Source: Tipula vernalis
Taxonomy: Eukaryota; Arthropoda; Insecta; Diptera; Tipulidae
DNA length: 64,000 nt
Assembly: GCA_958295665.1 (NCBI GenBank)
Contig: OY282559.1
Coordinates: 253,885,461-253,949,460 of the forward strand
Reading direction: 5' to 3'
The translations under genes and the position numbers were made by a program. The notes under the pieces were generated by a model. That model ran no database searches. It was not told the origin of the DNA and saw only the letters and a program-made list of their open reading frames with translations. Shown here one piece after another: positions 42,295-55,019 of this stretch. How positions within the stretch are numbered: the first letter of the stretch is position 1; each line of letters opens with the position of its first letter.

Positions 42295-43545
42295 ATGCTT
42301 GAACCACTGTGGCAAGAGAATAGCTCATCCGATCGGAGCAATTCTGGTGTAAATTTTTGCGTAAAGAAACACTGGTGGTTAATTTAAAAATTTAAATCTA
42401 CAAAGTGGCGATTTACAAAGTTCGAGAGCACTGAGCGAGAGAACGCCTCATTCAATCCAAGAAATTCTGGTATTAATTTGTTCATAAAGAACCTATGGCA
42501 GATACTTAATTTTAAATTAAAATAATTAACCTCCACATAAGTTTTAATTAAAATTAAAATCTACAAAATGGTGATTTACAAAGCTTGAGAGCATTGTAAA
42601 GGGAGAATGCCTCATCTGATCGCAGCCATTCTTGTGTCAATTTGTGAGTAAAGAACCTGTGTTAGATAATTTATTTTAAATTTAAATAATTAAAACCCAC
42701 ATAAATTTTAATTAAAATTAAAATCTACAAAATGGTGATTTACAATGCTTGAGAGCACTGTAACCAGAGAACGCCTCATCTGATCGGATCAATGCGGGTG
42801 TTAATTTGTGCATAAAGAACCTGTGGCAGATAATTTATTTTAAATTAAAATAATTAATCTCCACATAAATTTTAATTATATTTAAAAACAACACAGTGGC
42901 GATTTGCAAAGCTCGAGAGCACTGTAGCAAGAGAACGCCTCATTCGATCGGAGCAGTTCTAGTGTTAATTTATGCATAAAGAAACTGTGGGCTGTGGCAG
43001 ATAATTTATTCTAAATTAAAATAATTAATCTCCACATAAATTTTAATTAAAATTACAAACTACAATATAGAAATTTACGATGATTGAGAGCACTGAAGCG
43101 AGAGAACGCCACATCTGTTCGAAGCAATTTTGGTGTCAATTTGTGCGTAGAGAATCTGTGGCAGTTAATTTATTGTAAAGTAAAATAATTATTTTCCACA
43201 TAAATTTTAATTAAAATTAAAATCCACTTGGTAATTAGCAAAGCTTGAGAGCTCTGTAGCGGGAGAATACCTCATTTGATCGGATCCATTCTGTTGTCAA
43301 TATGCACATAAAGAACCTGTAGCAGATAATTTATTTTAAATTAAAATCAATAGCGATTTACAATGGTTGAGAACACTTTATTTAGAGAGAGAATCCTTCA
43401 TCTGACCGGTGCAATTCTAATGTCAATTTGTGCGCAAAGAAATTGTGGTAGATAATTTATATTAAACTAAAATAATTAATTCCAACAACATAAATTTTAA
43501 TTAAAATTAAAAACTACACAATAATACTTTCATTTCATAAATAAA
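42295..43545. repeat. tandem satellite-like array, ~163-bp unit, eight copies
   Basis: A GAGAGCACTG-type marker followed by AGAGAACGCCTCATCTGATCG recurs at about 42302, 42421, 42584, 42749, 42912, 43083, 43244 and 43366. Most spacings are 161-171 bases; the first and last intervals (119 and 122) lack part of the ACATAAATTTTAATTAAAAT linker. Units have diverged to perhaps 75-85% identity. Each has an AT-rich linker and a GC-richer core. No ORF. Confidence 0.93.
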
Positions 43546-43970
43546 TACATTTATTTTACCAAACCCATACAGCGTACCATTTCTATCACCGCTTATAAAC
43601 GTTATCATTTAAAACAACTACGTCCGTGTGTAGACATATGCACACTGTACCACCGGCAGTACCTTGTGCAATTAGTGGCAAAGACGATGAGATTACGTAT
43701 GAAGAAGCACGCTATAGATGCATATTTCCTAAACCATTCTTAAAAAGCAAATACAAATACTTAGGAAATATGAGCTTTGTTTATGTAAATATGTATATAT
43801 GTATTAGTGCGTATTAAATATGCGCATATGTAAATATGTATTAGTGCGTATGTAATACAAAAGCCGAGCTAAGATGTTTAGATATGACGAAAATCAACCC
43901 ATGTTCAAATTTGACGGCTAGCATTCAATATTTGAATTTAATTTATTAAACCATCGTATGTACTTTGTCC
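43546..43970. other. spacer with a degenerate relative of the next inverted repeat
   Basis: A short frame at 43626-43817 (VPPAVPCAISGKDDEI) has no recognised family. At about 43862-43940 the sequence resembles an arm of the 43971-44318 element (TTAGATATGACGAAAATCAA). Confidence 0.35.
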
Positions 43971-44318
43971 GGAAATAAAACTAAGAACAAAATGTCAACC
44001 ATGGTCCAGTATTGACTTGTGCATATATTGGAGACATCCTCTTGACGTTAAGAGGGCTAAATATGACGAGTTCACTCCAAGTTTAAATGGAACGGTAGAA
44101 CCTTCAACATTTAAATTTACTAAACAATCCTCGGTAACTCAATAAGAATGTCTTCAGTATTTGTATAGTAAAATCAAACTTTGAACGTTAGCCGGTTAAT
44201 TTAAACTTGGGGTGATTTTCGTCGTATCTAACCCTCTCAGCTCCAAGAGAACATCTCTAATATTGGTATAAATCACGAATGGTCTACGGTCTAAATTCTG
44301 TTCCTAGGTTTATTTCCA
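43971..44318. mobile_element. long-inverted-repeat MITE, 348 bp
   Basis: Starts GGAAATAAAACTAAGAACA and ends with the near complement TGTTCCTAGGTTTATTTCC. Homology between the arms continues inwards for over 100 bases with about 75% identity (for instance AGAGGGCTAAATATGACGA against the complement of TCGTCGTATCTAACCCTCT). No ORF or clear TSD. It is older than the other palindromes in the window. Confidence 0.75.
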
Positions 44319-44479
44319 GGTAAGGTTAAATAATTTAATAGTAATTATGTTTTAACAATAAATTGTTATCTCTGATTTATATTCAATTTTCCATTTGAGT
44401 TTTTCAATAAAACATTATTAATGACGATTGGTTTACTAATACACTAAAATGCTTTTTTAAATTTAGGAATATTTTAGAA

Positions 44480-46700
44480 AATATTTCACAATCGTGCACT
44501 CTAGACGTTTACCAATATAAATCAAGACGTAAGTGTACTTTATGTAAAAAGAAAAACCATGATATACTACATTTAGAGCCACTCGCAGCTTCATTTGAAA
44601 CAACTACCTATGGTCATGGCAGTTCGACGACAAATGCAATTCTTCTAACTGCTCAGATAGTCGTCACCGATAGTCGTTCAGATGAAGGTGTCAATAGTTC
44701 CAAAAATCTTATCGTTTCAACCTTCAAATAGGGAATTGGACGGCATTCAAGAATTGGTCAAAGGCTGCAGACTTGAAATTTCAAGCTTCTGCAGACTTGA
44801 AATTTCAGAAGAATAACAAAATTGGCGGACTTCTTGCTAGTGACTTGTTCTTCGATATAATTGGTGATGACAACATTTTTTTACCGAAATCAAAGCTTGT
44901 GCCCTACAACATGGAGTTAGGATGGCTGATTGCAGGAACGTCAATTGATTATGAAGTTACCAATAAAGAAATTTGAATTAATCTTCGTCTGAATGTCCAT
45001 CAAACACAGAAAATTTTGGGAAATCGAGGAGATTGTGAATGTTCCTAACTAACATTTATGAAAGTTATTAGGGTTCAAAATATTGGCTCTAAAAATATTG
45101 GGCAGTTTGGAAAAACCTATTGTACGCGGGTAGCTTGGAAAACCCTATTGACAACCTCTTTGCATAAAATACCGTATACATATATCATATTAAAGTGAAG
45201 ATTTTTTTTTTAATTTTCCTCGCTTTTTGGCAATCGGCCCCACTGAGGAGCGTCCCGTTTTTAGCAACACAAACATTAAATCAACTGGCGTCAGATTACG
45301 AAACCAAATACCCAGAGGCAGCAGAAATCGAGGACGTTATTTCTACGTTGATGTCTGGAACTAGTAATTTAAAGAACGCGCAAAGAATTGTGAAAGATTT
45401 GGTTTGTTTATTGAGGAAGGGGGATTTAATCTTCGCAAGTGGGCATCCAAAGGTTATGAGCTTCTTCACAGTATTCTTGAACACAATAGAAACGTCTCCT
45501 TTTTCGGTTTTGAGAACACTCCCGTAAACGATAATAACTCAAAAATTAACCAAACTATGGTTACTTGGAGTAGACGGAGATGACGGAGATGCAACAATAA
45601 GATGTAACTTGATCAGATTGGAAGATATTCGTATAATCCGCTGGCTGTTCACCGAAGGATAGCAACTATAATTGCATCGATTTTTTTGATACTTCCGAAT
45701 TGGCTTACGCTCCCGCTATCTACAGCAGGGTAAAAACTAAGAATGGCTATTATGATAAAGTTGGTAACTGCAAAGGCAAAGGTAGCACCAATCAAAGCTG
45801 AAAGAACCTTTTGTGGATAGACTCAACAATTGTGCTACACTGGCTATCACCGTGTTCACAGAGATGAGATGTTATCAATTTGCCCATGTGTCATTCACGA
45901 TAATCCAGCTGACTGCGCTTCTCGAGGTTTGCATGTGGAATGATCCTAATTGGTAGAGTAAGCCGGAAGTCGAATGGACATGCCAAATTAATCTAGCAAA
46001 CGAATTATCCGAGCATAAGCATACTAAAGGAATAGAATAGTAATTATGTGGTTTTGATAAGATAGAAGCGACTGGCTTTTCAGTCTCATAAATTATTGTT
46101 CCAAATTTTCGAAGATGTTAGTTTAATAATAAGAGATGAACTTTCTACTACCATTTTACTCTTAAATGCGGGTCCAACTCTTTTAATGTCTACAGTAAAA
46201 CAGAAATACAACATAATGAGACATAAAGATGAAGTCAAAGGAATAGTTGGACGGTGTGCTAAGTACATCTGTTTAAAGGCGCAGCAACAACAGTAACTTA
46301 TGGGTCAACTGCCGCAACCTAAAGTGTCATATATCACCGACCTTTTTGCACCATAGGTATGAATTATGTAGGTCCTTTGTTTATTAAGGCAATAAAATTA
46401 AGAGGTGCCAAAACCATCAAGGCTTATCTAGCCCTTTGGAGTTAGTTAATGATATCACTACCGAGGCAGCTCTACGACGATTTCACATTTTAGAGTGACA
46501 ACTGTACTAACTTCGTGGGCGCACAACGAGATCTTCAAAGAAATCGAATGGTGGTCTCCAAGAATGTAGTTGTAATAAGATATGTAAACAACATTAACAT
46601 TGAATGGCACTTTGTGAGACGCTGTGACAACATCCAAATAGAAGCCATTCTTAATTCGCAGGCACTGTGAGAAATCTCTTCAGAGGAACTCGATCCATTT
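44480..46700 (+). pseudogene. BEL/Pao retroelement remnant A (gag-protease to integrase)
   Basis: BEL/Pao LTR elements encode Gag, protease, RT, RNase H and integrase in one polyprotein. Seen in order: a CTLCKKKNHDILHLE zinc-knuckle-like block (44539-44583), a protease-region segment ending LGWLIAGTS (44917-44943), then RT C-terminal words (QLASDYETKYPEAAEI 45279-45326; LRKWASKGYELL near 45435-45470). RNase H words follow (LLWIDSTIVLHWLSP near 45812-45850; PADCASRGL near 45911-45938). Integrase words are GPTLLMSTVKQKY (46172-46210) and RLRGAK-type sequence near 46395. The RT N-terminal half is missing. Stops and frameshifts occur every few hundred bases. LTRs not found. Confidence 0.82.
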
Positions 46701-46708
46701 AAACCTGG

Positions 46709-46866
46709 GGGGCTATTTGTGAATTCGATTCGAACGTATTCGTCTTTTCGAAGAATAAGATTCGTATTTGATTTAAATAAGAAACGAACGAATCTGATTC
46801 AATTTAAATAAGAATCCAACACTTCGAAGACTCGAACACGTTTGAATCTAATTCACAAATAGCCCT
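46709..46866. mobile_element. MITE of 158 bp inside BEL/Pao debris
   Basis: GGGGCTATTTGTGAATTCGA at the left pairs with the complement of GAATCTAATTCACAAATAGC at the right; pairing continues through the TTCGAA-rich interior. It lies between BEL/Pao remnants A and B. No TSD was certain. The TTCGAA words are self-complementary, so a transcript would fold. Confidence 0.82.
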
Positions 46867-46889
46867 CGTGGTCTGTACATTTTTATGGT

Positions 46890-49005
46890 CACGCATCAAC
46901 GTTATTACTCGAAAAATTCCTCGTTTAAGATTTTTGGGAGGAAAGGTGGAAGCTCGCGATCACTAGTTGATTCATATTTTGGTAAATAAATTGGATCAAA
47001 CAACTAAACTTAAATGGGTTCCAAAAAACCATGGAATTGAATTCCCAACCATAAATAATTTCTTTCATTTTTTAAATAAGCAAATTGATAAGCTAGAAAG
47101 TGGTCGGCTTTTGGGAGATATCACGGCGCAGATTTAATGTTTTACGAGAAGGCCGAATTAATTTAGAAGACAATTTGACTGCGCAAAATTTGGACGAATT
47201 TTATCACATTGGCTTAAACGTCGACGATACCCTCAAAGCATTTTGGAAAATGGAAGAAATTCCTGCGTACAATAATTTTTCTAAGAAAATCATTTTAAAG
47301 CAAATCCTTAGTGACACACCAGTGGCAAATATGTAGCCAAACTGCCCTTTAAAATGTCTTCTTCAACATTTCAGGATTCCTTAAGGATTGCCAGAAAAAG
47401 ATTTTTAGAACAAAAGTTGAACGGCGATGCTACATTAAAAACTTAATACGCGAAAATCATACAATAATGCATCACTTTAGGTAATTTAATAGAGATACCA
47501 GATACTACTTACCACATCATGCCGTCACAAAAATTGATAGTACAACGAGGAAGCTGCGTATCGTTTTTGATGGGTTGAATAAGACATCCTATATGGGAAA
47601 TTTACCAACGATTTGCTAATGATCGGCCAGTTTGTGGGCAATGTTGATTAATTTTCGTTACGGTAAAATTGCGCTTACGGTCGACATTGAAAAAATGTAC
47701 CGTTAAATTATGGTAACCGCTAAGGAAGCACTGCAGTAGTTAAATGTCACGTTTGGGATGGCCAGTTCAGCGTTCTTAGCAATTCGATCACTTCTACAAG
47801 CCGCGTGATTATAATATATCTTAGTGGAAGCAAAGTACCTGAAAGATATCGATCTTGATGGCGAAAATACTATATCAGAGATAGTATGGATTCAGCTTAA
47901 ATCAGAATTCCCACAATTCAAGCAACTCAAAATAAAAAGACACGCGTCAACAAGAAATAAATGCAGCTGCGTAGTTTTTGTGATCCAAGCGAACAAGCCT
48001 ATTCAGCACTGATCTAAAGCCGGTTTAAAGGAGAAAATGAAGAAATACGAATAGAATCTGTCACGTCTAAAACTAAGGTTGCACCTGTTATACAAATATC
48101 GCTCCCTAGATTGGAATTATGCGGCGCTAATCTGTTATCAAAGTTACTGATGGAAGTAAGGAAAACGTTATTCGAATATGTGCGTGTATATGGTTGGGCA
48201 GATTCCACTATAGTTTTGCTTGGTTGTTCTAAATGGAAGACTTTCGTAGCAAATAGAATCTCGGAAATACAACAATTGCTACCAAGAAATAATTGGAACA
48301 ATATCAGACTATTTTTGAAGGGCTATTTGTATGGTTTTTATTTGTATGGCCACCATGGCCATACATATTCAACGCAGTCACGGAGTTAACGACGGACGCC
48401 TTCATTGCAGCGTTAAAAAGATTTTCAGCGAGAAGAAATGTTCCAGAAAACTCAAAGAGGTACCTATATCAATTCAATTGAAAATAAATGACAGAATTAT
48501 TTCAGAATTTTGTACTATTACTTATTGGTAGTGAGTTATTCGCAACTGTCACCTGACTTTCATCAAAGAAATGGGTGTATGTGAAATCAAAGGAATATTG
48601 AACTTCAAACCACTATGTCCAATAACGGAGCGCTGGCTCTTTTTTGATGGGATCGACAATAGCAGCAGAATCTGAGTATAACTTAGATGACTCTGCGAAA
48701 TCACGGTTATCCAGATGGCCCCAAGTGGATAAGCGAGCTCAAAGTTTCTGGAAAAGATTCCACAAAGAATATCTAAATAATCTACAACAAAGAACCAAAT
48801 GGAAAAATTGAGAAGAAAATATTAAAGTTGGGAACTTGGTCTTAATTAAAGATGACAACTCACCTTCTTGTAAATGGGCGATGGACAGAATCGTAGAAGA
48901 ACATCCAGATACAAAAAGGTTAACTAGAGTCGTAATCATCAAAGCAGCGTCAAATACTTTTAAGCGCCCCGTAACTAAAATCTGCATATTTCCATCGAAA
49001 TAAGT
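46890..49005 (+). pseudogene. BEL/Pao retroelement remnant B (RT to integrase C-terminus)
   Basis: Second BEL/Pao copy. Motifs in order: LKAFWKMEEIPAYNN (47230-47274), the RT entry region (KLRIVFDGLNK near 47550-47580; INFRYGKIALTVDIEKMYR near 47645-47705), RNase H words (PRLELCGANLLSKLL 48105-48149; WADSTIVLL near 48195), integrase words (TELTTDAFIAALKRF 48377-48424), and a C-terminal segment (SRLSRWPQVDKRAQSFWKR near 48702-48760; FKRPVTKICIFP 48961-48996). The RT catalytic centre is deleted at about 47710-47820, as is most of the integrase core. Many stops. It lies head to tail with remnant A. Confidence 0.83.
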
Positions 49006-51560
49006 ATCAATGTAGTTAATGAAATATATTCGTCAACGGCCCGGACTAGAACCTATTAAACGTTAAGGAGAATCGATTATCGCTTTGGCAGAGTACATTC
49101 ATGCAATAGCTCAAAATTTTTGGGAAAATGGAACAAGAAATATCTTTTAATACTAGTTGTGGGAGATTACATCAAAACAGTTCCAGGACTCCAGAATTGA
49201 ATTGATATTTAATTTGTTTATTATGAATTTAATTTATATAACAATTTTTGGTATAATTAGGTTACCTTTTTATTAATAAAAAATTATAAATTATTAAAAA
49301 ACAAATTGGAATTTAAAATCTTGGTTTTTTAATTATGGTCTAATGTTTCACCAACAAGGAGAAGAGCTACGAAGAATTATCCCAAGAAAGCTATTTACAT
49401 TTTTGTGTATTATTTTTCCTATTGATTCAGATGTACGACCAATTCTAAGCAAGATTATCGGATACGCCGGGTCCACCCTACACTCTTTACATATAACAAG
49501 ACCGAAGGATAGGAAAGGAATGTTAGTACTATAGACTCAACCTGAGCCACCCGATGCAGTCGATAGTTAGTAAATTTTGTTAGTTTTTATTTTTTTTATT
49601 TTATTTTTTATGACTAGTTGTTAGTCACAAGACAACACAATCTCCTAATCAGCGTTTCCAATTGGTGCCGCAAGTTTTCTGTAAAAGCTGTAAGGATTTT
49701 TTTTCTACTATTTCTTCCATCGGCGATTGTGAGAGGGGGCGAGATTTCGTTCCATCATCCTGTTCCAATCCGGTCACCCAAATTTGTGTTAACTGTTACA
49801 ATTTTTACTGATTATTTTTCCTATGTAATCAAATTAATTGTTTGTATCAACTGATAGGTACCGGAAAGAGAATTGGTGTTCAATATTTTTCCATTAAAAA
49901 AGAGGAATTGGATAGTCTTCTTCATTCAGATTAAACCACTCGATAACGCAACTTTAATTCATCGACCTTAATTAAGATGAATTCACATAACACAAATCTA
50001 AAGTTTTGATAAGTGAAAATGTTGAAACATCAAATGATTTTTTCTATTCTACTTTCGATTTATTTTATCCCTAATTCGATTTGTTTTTGTACAAAACTTT
50101 AAATTTTCCGGCATCGAGAACAATATAATTTTTCCAGTTTTTTGCCATGTCCTGTTGATGTCGTGAGACACCAAGGCATTTATGAATATTTGTTGGATTT
50201 GTAAAAACTTTTATTTGTTGGGAGGCTTGTAAATTTATTCCTTGTAAAAATAAAATGTTGGTCGCAATTATTTCCATCTACATTGGGATGGTGGTACATG
50301 GAACACAACGCACAATACGTCTGGAGGATATTTATATTATAGTGTTTTTATGATTCGATTAATAATGTTTTACAGGTCGATTTTGCTACAAGGTATGAAT
50401 GAGTAGTCAGTGATTGATTAAATATCAGGTTTAATTTTATTTAAAGTATACAAGCAAAAATCGGTTTTACTTCTGTACATTTATACCAGTAGGTTAAATG
50501 TGAGTATACAGAAACATATCTACATACATTCTGTATCGTTTGTAAATGTAAATAAAGTGTTATTTGTGTATTACATAAAACATATTTTGATAAGTGTTCT
50601 AATCTGATTATTAATTATAGCTGATATAGCAGTACATACTCGTAGTAGCTACATTAAAATTATTTTTTATCCGATTACGACTTGATCCGATTAAAATATA
50701 AAATAATTCAATTTTCTTCATTATTAGCATGTATACCGTGTATATAACTTAAACAGTTTATTTATCCAGTTAAATCGGTAAATCTAATTTGATTTACGAG
50801 TAAGCGTGTCTATTCTTCATTAAATTAACAGTCGCATTACCAAATAGCATTACATATTTGTTTCATTGTTCTGCCGTGTGAATTTATTTATGCAAACCAC
50901 TATAGGCCAGTATTTTTTATGTATGTAATTCTTGTATGCAAATGCTATTGAACTATTTTATACGTGTTAATTAATTAATATACGCACAAACAAATTCACA
51001 TATTTAAGAAAACATTATTTAAAATTGAATTTTTAATTTTTAAATATCAAATTTCACAAATGCAAAAAAAATACAAAACTTGATTGTTTCGGTCGCTAAC
51101 AAAGTATCTACTTATCTTGAGCAAGAAACAATCAAAAAGTTCAAAATTATTTTTACACAAACGCATACATTTACACTGTGAATAAAGTAAAATCATATGT
51201 AAATTAGTTAACAATAAATGAACGTAAATGTAAATAGAATTTATTGTTTTGCATAAAAATGTTTAAATTAAATTTGGACAGTATAATGTCATTTGCGATG
51301 AGGTCAAACCCTTTTAAGGGCATTCAAGACTGCGGTATTCGGCAGCTTTATTATTTAATTATTAACGTCATAAAAATTTAATTTAAATTTAATGGTAAAG
51401 TTAATGCGCGCATAAACAATTCAGTAGATAAAATATACTTTTTTAGAAGGTAAAAATGTATGACAATTAAATCGCAGAGTCAGGTCGAATTTACTAAATT
51501 AGAATCGAACTACAATGGTAACTTATGAAATTTTACTGTTATGTAAATTAAGGTTATTAA
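49006..51560. other. 2.5-kb AT-rich stretch, possible LTR relics near 49.3-49.6 kb
   Basis: No gene recognised. A poly-T tract with TTATTTTTTTTATTTTATTT (about 49588) and the 40-base match to 42007 may be traces of BEL/Pao leader or LTR sequence, but no LTR pair could be defined. Confidence 0.3.
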
Positions 51561-51564
51561 TGAA

Positions 51565-51795
51565 GGTTCTGTTATTGAGTTTGAAATTGAGCGATTTTTG
51601 AGATAAATAGAATTCTGAGGTTCACTGTATCAGAGTTTAGCCAAATCACAGAGTTTGCTTTTTGATTTAAAAATAGTTCGATAAAAAATTACGAATTAAA
51701 AGCTTCTGTCACTGAGATTGAAATTGAAAGGTTTTTGAGATAAATGGTATTCTGAGGTTCACTATATCGCAGTTTCGCCAAATCACAGAGAAACA
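51565..51795. repeat. direct repeat of ~90 bp, two copies
   Basis: 51566-51654 and 51704-51791 share TTTTTGAGATAAAT, ATTCTGAGGTTCACT and GCCAAATCACAGAG in the same order and spacing, with about 85% identity. Unit-to-unit distance is about 138 bases, so this is either a two-copy tandem with a degraded spacer or a dispersed pair. Confidence 0.85.
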
Positions 51796-52410
51796 GGTAA
51801 ACAATAATAATAAAGATTTTATTAAGAAAATGTTATCAGTTTTCAGTTTTAGGGTACCCAATGTAAAGAAAAGAACTATATTGCGGACACAAAAGCGCAA
51901 CATAGACAACAGTGCGAAAAAGAGTAAATCTGGTTCATTGGTTTTTAATGAAAATACATCCAAAACCAGCGTTAACTAGCAATATCGCCATAACGATGGG
52001 CCAGCTCCTAATAAATCATATAAACAGCAAGGAGAAGGAAACGGAAGACGAAAATTATCATTTCCTCCTAGATTTAGGTAAATAACTATGGCAATGTTAC
52101 GGAAATTATTCTTAATTAAAACGAAGTTAGATATTCAACAGTTGGTTTATAGGAAAATATTGATGGAAGCTGCTGAGACCACAACATCGTAAAATTATAC
52201 ATTTTATTAACTAATTAAGTATCCTTATGTAAACTGTGTTGTGTTAAACTAATTCACAATTGCTATTTTTTCTTTATTCTCACGTTTTCTAAGCATTTTT
52301 CTGTTATTTTGGATAGTCTTGTACGTGCATATTTTTTGTTTCAATTCAGTCGAGCTATTACGTGAAGTGGTTAAGCGTTATTTTGTGCGTTAATTTTTTC
52401 AAACTAAAAC
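51796..52410. other. 5' flank of piggyBac; one short basic frame
   Basis: A 49-codon frame with ATG at 51830 and stop at 51977-51979 (MLSVFSFRVPNVKKR...) is Lys/Arg/Ser-rich. After the stop the frame stays open and basic to about 52080. No family recognised. The rest is non-coding and may hold the piggyBac 5' end, which was not identified. Confidence 0.25.
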
Positions 52411-54960
52411 ATGGATAGAATTATTTATTTGGCAAATATTTATCGTGAATTGACTACAGAGGAAGAGCCAGAGCTTGCCGATTATTTCGATAGAAACATC
52501 GACGATGATGGGGAAAATGTGATTGAACTGATTGGTTGGCAAGATCATCCTACAGCTGCTTTGTTATCGGTTGATTTAGACTATTCTAGAGATCATAATT
52601 CTGATAACGACGATGATCCATATACAAATTATGGGGCTCTTCAAGACATTCATTTTGTAGAACCCGTTCAGGATATGGAAAATAATGATGGTAGCTTTAA
52701 CGAAGAAGAGTCAGAGCCACAAGCAGCAATCGAGGCAAATCGTGGCCAGAAATATACAGATCAAGGTAAAAACGACAAAACTATTAGGTGGTCGATGCCA
52801 TCTGCTGCGGAGAAAGCGAGAACTGAAGATTTGAAAAGGAAGAGATTGAACTACATTCCCTGCTTCTTTTTCCAGCCGCCATTATTGAATGCATACACAT
52901 TGAATGTGTACGCGTTTATCGGCACATAGCTTTACGCTGGTGCGGAGAAATCAAATTTAGTGGCAGCTAAAGATTTATCCCGCAAGTCTCATATGTCATT
53001 TTACAGAGGAGTGATATTCAGTGGATTCAAGAACTCGTGTGGAGAAAGCCAGGAAAGGTTATTAAAAGTTTTTGGCTTGTAGATGCAAAAACAATTTATC
53101 CTGTATCAGCAGAATTATTTGGGTAACCAGCCAAGCGATGAAAGATCCACTGGAGTTTCACATGCCTTAGTAATGCGCCTTGCTCAACGCTATTTAGATG
53201 TTGGCGCGAACATTACCATGGATAACTTTTTGCAAGTTAAGCATTGACCAGCGAGTCTTTAAGAAATTTAAGTAAGAATGCGACCATAGGAACATGCATG
53301 TTACTGACCAGCGAAACTTTAAGAACTTTTCGTTCAGTTTCGTTAAATTTGAATTGTCATTTAACATTCTTTAACGAGCGAAAATTACCGCCCAAACTGA
53401 AGGAAGAAACGTCAAACAGTGAAACATGGCCTATTTATGTTTTATTAATTAAAATAATGTTTTATATGTATTTCAAATATGTACATAATATATTATGTAG
53501 TGTAATGTGATAAAACAATTATTGCGAAATACAATTACGAATATTCCTTGTTTTTTTTGTTGTCAAATCGTGTTACGGATTCGCTGGGCGATCTGTCAAA
53601 ATTTCCTTAACAATATATTTTCGTTAAATTCTGTAAGGTTTTGTTACGGATGCTTAAAGACTCGCTGGTCAATGCTTAACCCTTTGGCAAGAGATTTGTG
53701 GGCCTGCAAAACAACAGTATCTTAATCGGCTTTGCCTTTTAAGTCAGTAAGTTGTTTTTATTTTTACATTTTTTTAAAAAATTATTCTAAATTAATTCAA
53801 AGTTTTAACAATAAAATTAAAAAACTGGTGAATTGGACACAATGGCAGAATGCCGCAACCATGGGACCCGTAGTGATGCCGCTAGTCGTTAAAAACATAC
53901 GTTTCCAAAAGGTGAATGTGGCAATGACAGCCCTTTACTACCGATAAAGACAAAAACTGAAGCGATGTAATTTTCATAGACGTGATGTGATCCGGGGAGG
54001 ATATAACCTTCCAATTTTTATTATTACTTATTATAAATAATGTTAAGCGACCTCAAGTTTCATAATCCGTTGTGAATGAGCATATGCTCAAAATCGAGAT
54101 TGTAAGCATGAGGTTGGCCTTTAATACAAAATTTGTATAAATAGTTAAATAATTAAATAAAAAAATAAAATAAAAAAAATAATGAAACGTGAAATACCCT
54201 GACTGTTCGCGTCGGTCGGAGAAGCTAAGAAAAGAGGTCCATTTACTTCAGTTTTCTGTTTCATGGACGAGGTGTCGTTAGTGAGCTATACTAATGATTA
54301 AAAAACATGTGCTTTTAATGTCGACTGCAAATGCAACCGACGAGATAAATGAATTAACAAAAATACCAATTATCATCCATGATTACAACGAACACAAAGG
54401 CGCGCGCCGCCACATTCGACAAAATGGTGCGCGGCTATACCTGCAAAAGGAAAAGCAACCGATGGCCAATGGTCATATTTTATAATACGCTACACGTGCC
54501 TGGACTTGCAGCTTACCGATTGTTCGAACTATGTCATCCGACTTGGAACAATAACAAATTCGAGAAAAGAAGAAACAATCCTTCGCGCAAATGTGAGCAT
54601 TGTAAAACATTCCGGACGAAGGCAGAGTCACGAAAAAAGTGTCATCTGTGATTTATGCCTCAGGCCAACACGTTCGGGTTTGCGAACCGTGTTGCATACG
54701 TAATTTCAAGGAGAGTGATTCCGACCAAGAATTTTCTGATGAGGATGACGTCCAAACCATATCAAGTCCATCCACATCAGACCCAACCACACCAGGTCCA
54801 TCCACACGACGTTCACCCCCATATGGACCATCGTCAGCCAAACTCCCGGCTCACCTATACATTTATGAGATATACAATAAAACATTAAAGAAAATGAATT
54901 CCTCATACCAATGTCTTTTCTTAGTACTGGGGAATTCAATTCCCCGAACACGGGATTAAG
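52411..54960 (+). pseudogene. piggyBac-type transposase pseudogene, split by a nested MITE
   Basis: DDD transposase that cuts at TTAA. An acidic N-terminal half starts at the ATG at 52411. The frame passes through KYTDQGKNDKTIRWSMP (52750-52800) to LYAGAEKSNLVAAKDL (52930-52977), the first Asp in LVDAKTIYP (about 53078-53104), then STGVSHALVMRLAQRYLDVG (53148-53207) and the second Asp in ITMDNF (53212-53229). At 53241-53675 a MITE interrupts. Continuation: LARDLWACKTTVS, then a gap with unrelated sequence at about 53735-54290, then the ATFDKMVRGYTCKRKSNRW block (54409-54465), where the third Asp position is damaged. The end is the Cys-rich C-terminal domain (CEHCKTFRTKAESRKKC, 54594-54644; then CDLCLRPT and CEPCCI). 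The end repeats were not found. Confidence 0.87.
53241..53675. mobile_element. piggyBac-type MITE, 435 bp, TTAA duplication
   Basis: TTAA at 53237-53240 and 53676-53679. The ends GCATTGACCAGCGAGTCTTT and its reverse complement at the right match over 23 bases. Inner partial copies of GACCAGCGA and TCGCTGG make a subterminal structure. Excising it restores the piggyBac frame (DNFLQV joined to PLARDLW), which proves insertion. It has no ORF of its own and needs a transposase in trans. Confidence 0.9.
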
Positions 54961-55019
54961 CTGGAAGAAGGGTATACGATTCTAAGGTTAAAAGTTATGT
55001 TTGTTGTTGTGTTTTTTAT

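Noticed and set aside
42295..43545. Spaced repeats as a CRISPR array
   Set aside because: Units are ~163 bp, contiguous and diverged throughout, in eukaryotic DNA. There are no short identical repeats with unique spacers and no cas genes.
54639..54959. Pro/Ser-rich 106-residue frame
   Set aside because: Overlaps the Cys-rich end of piggyBac and a short CCATCCACA-type repeat; treated as the tail of that pseudogene.
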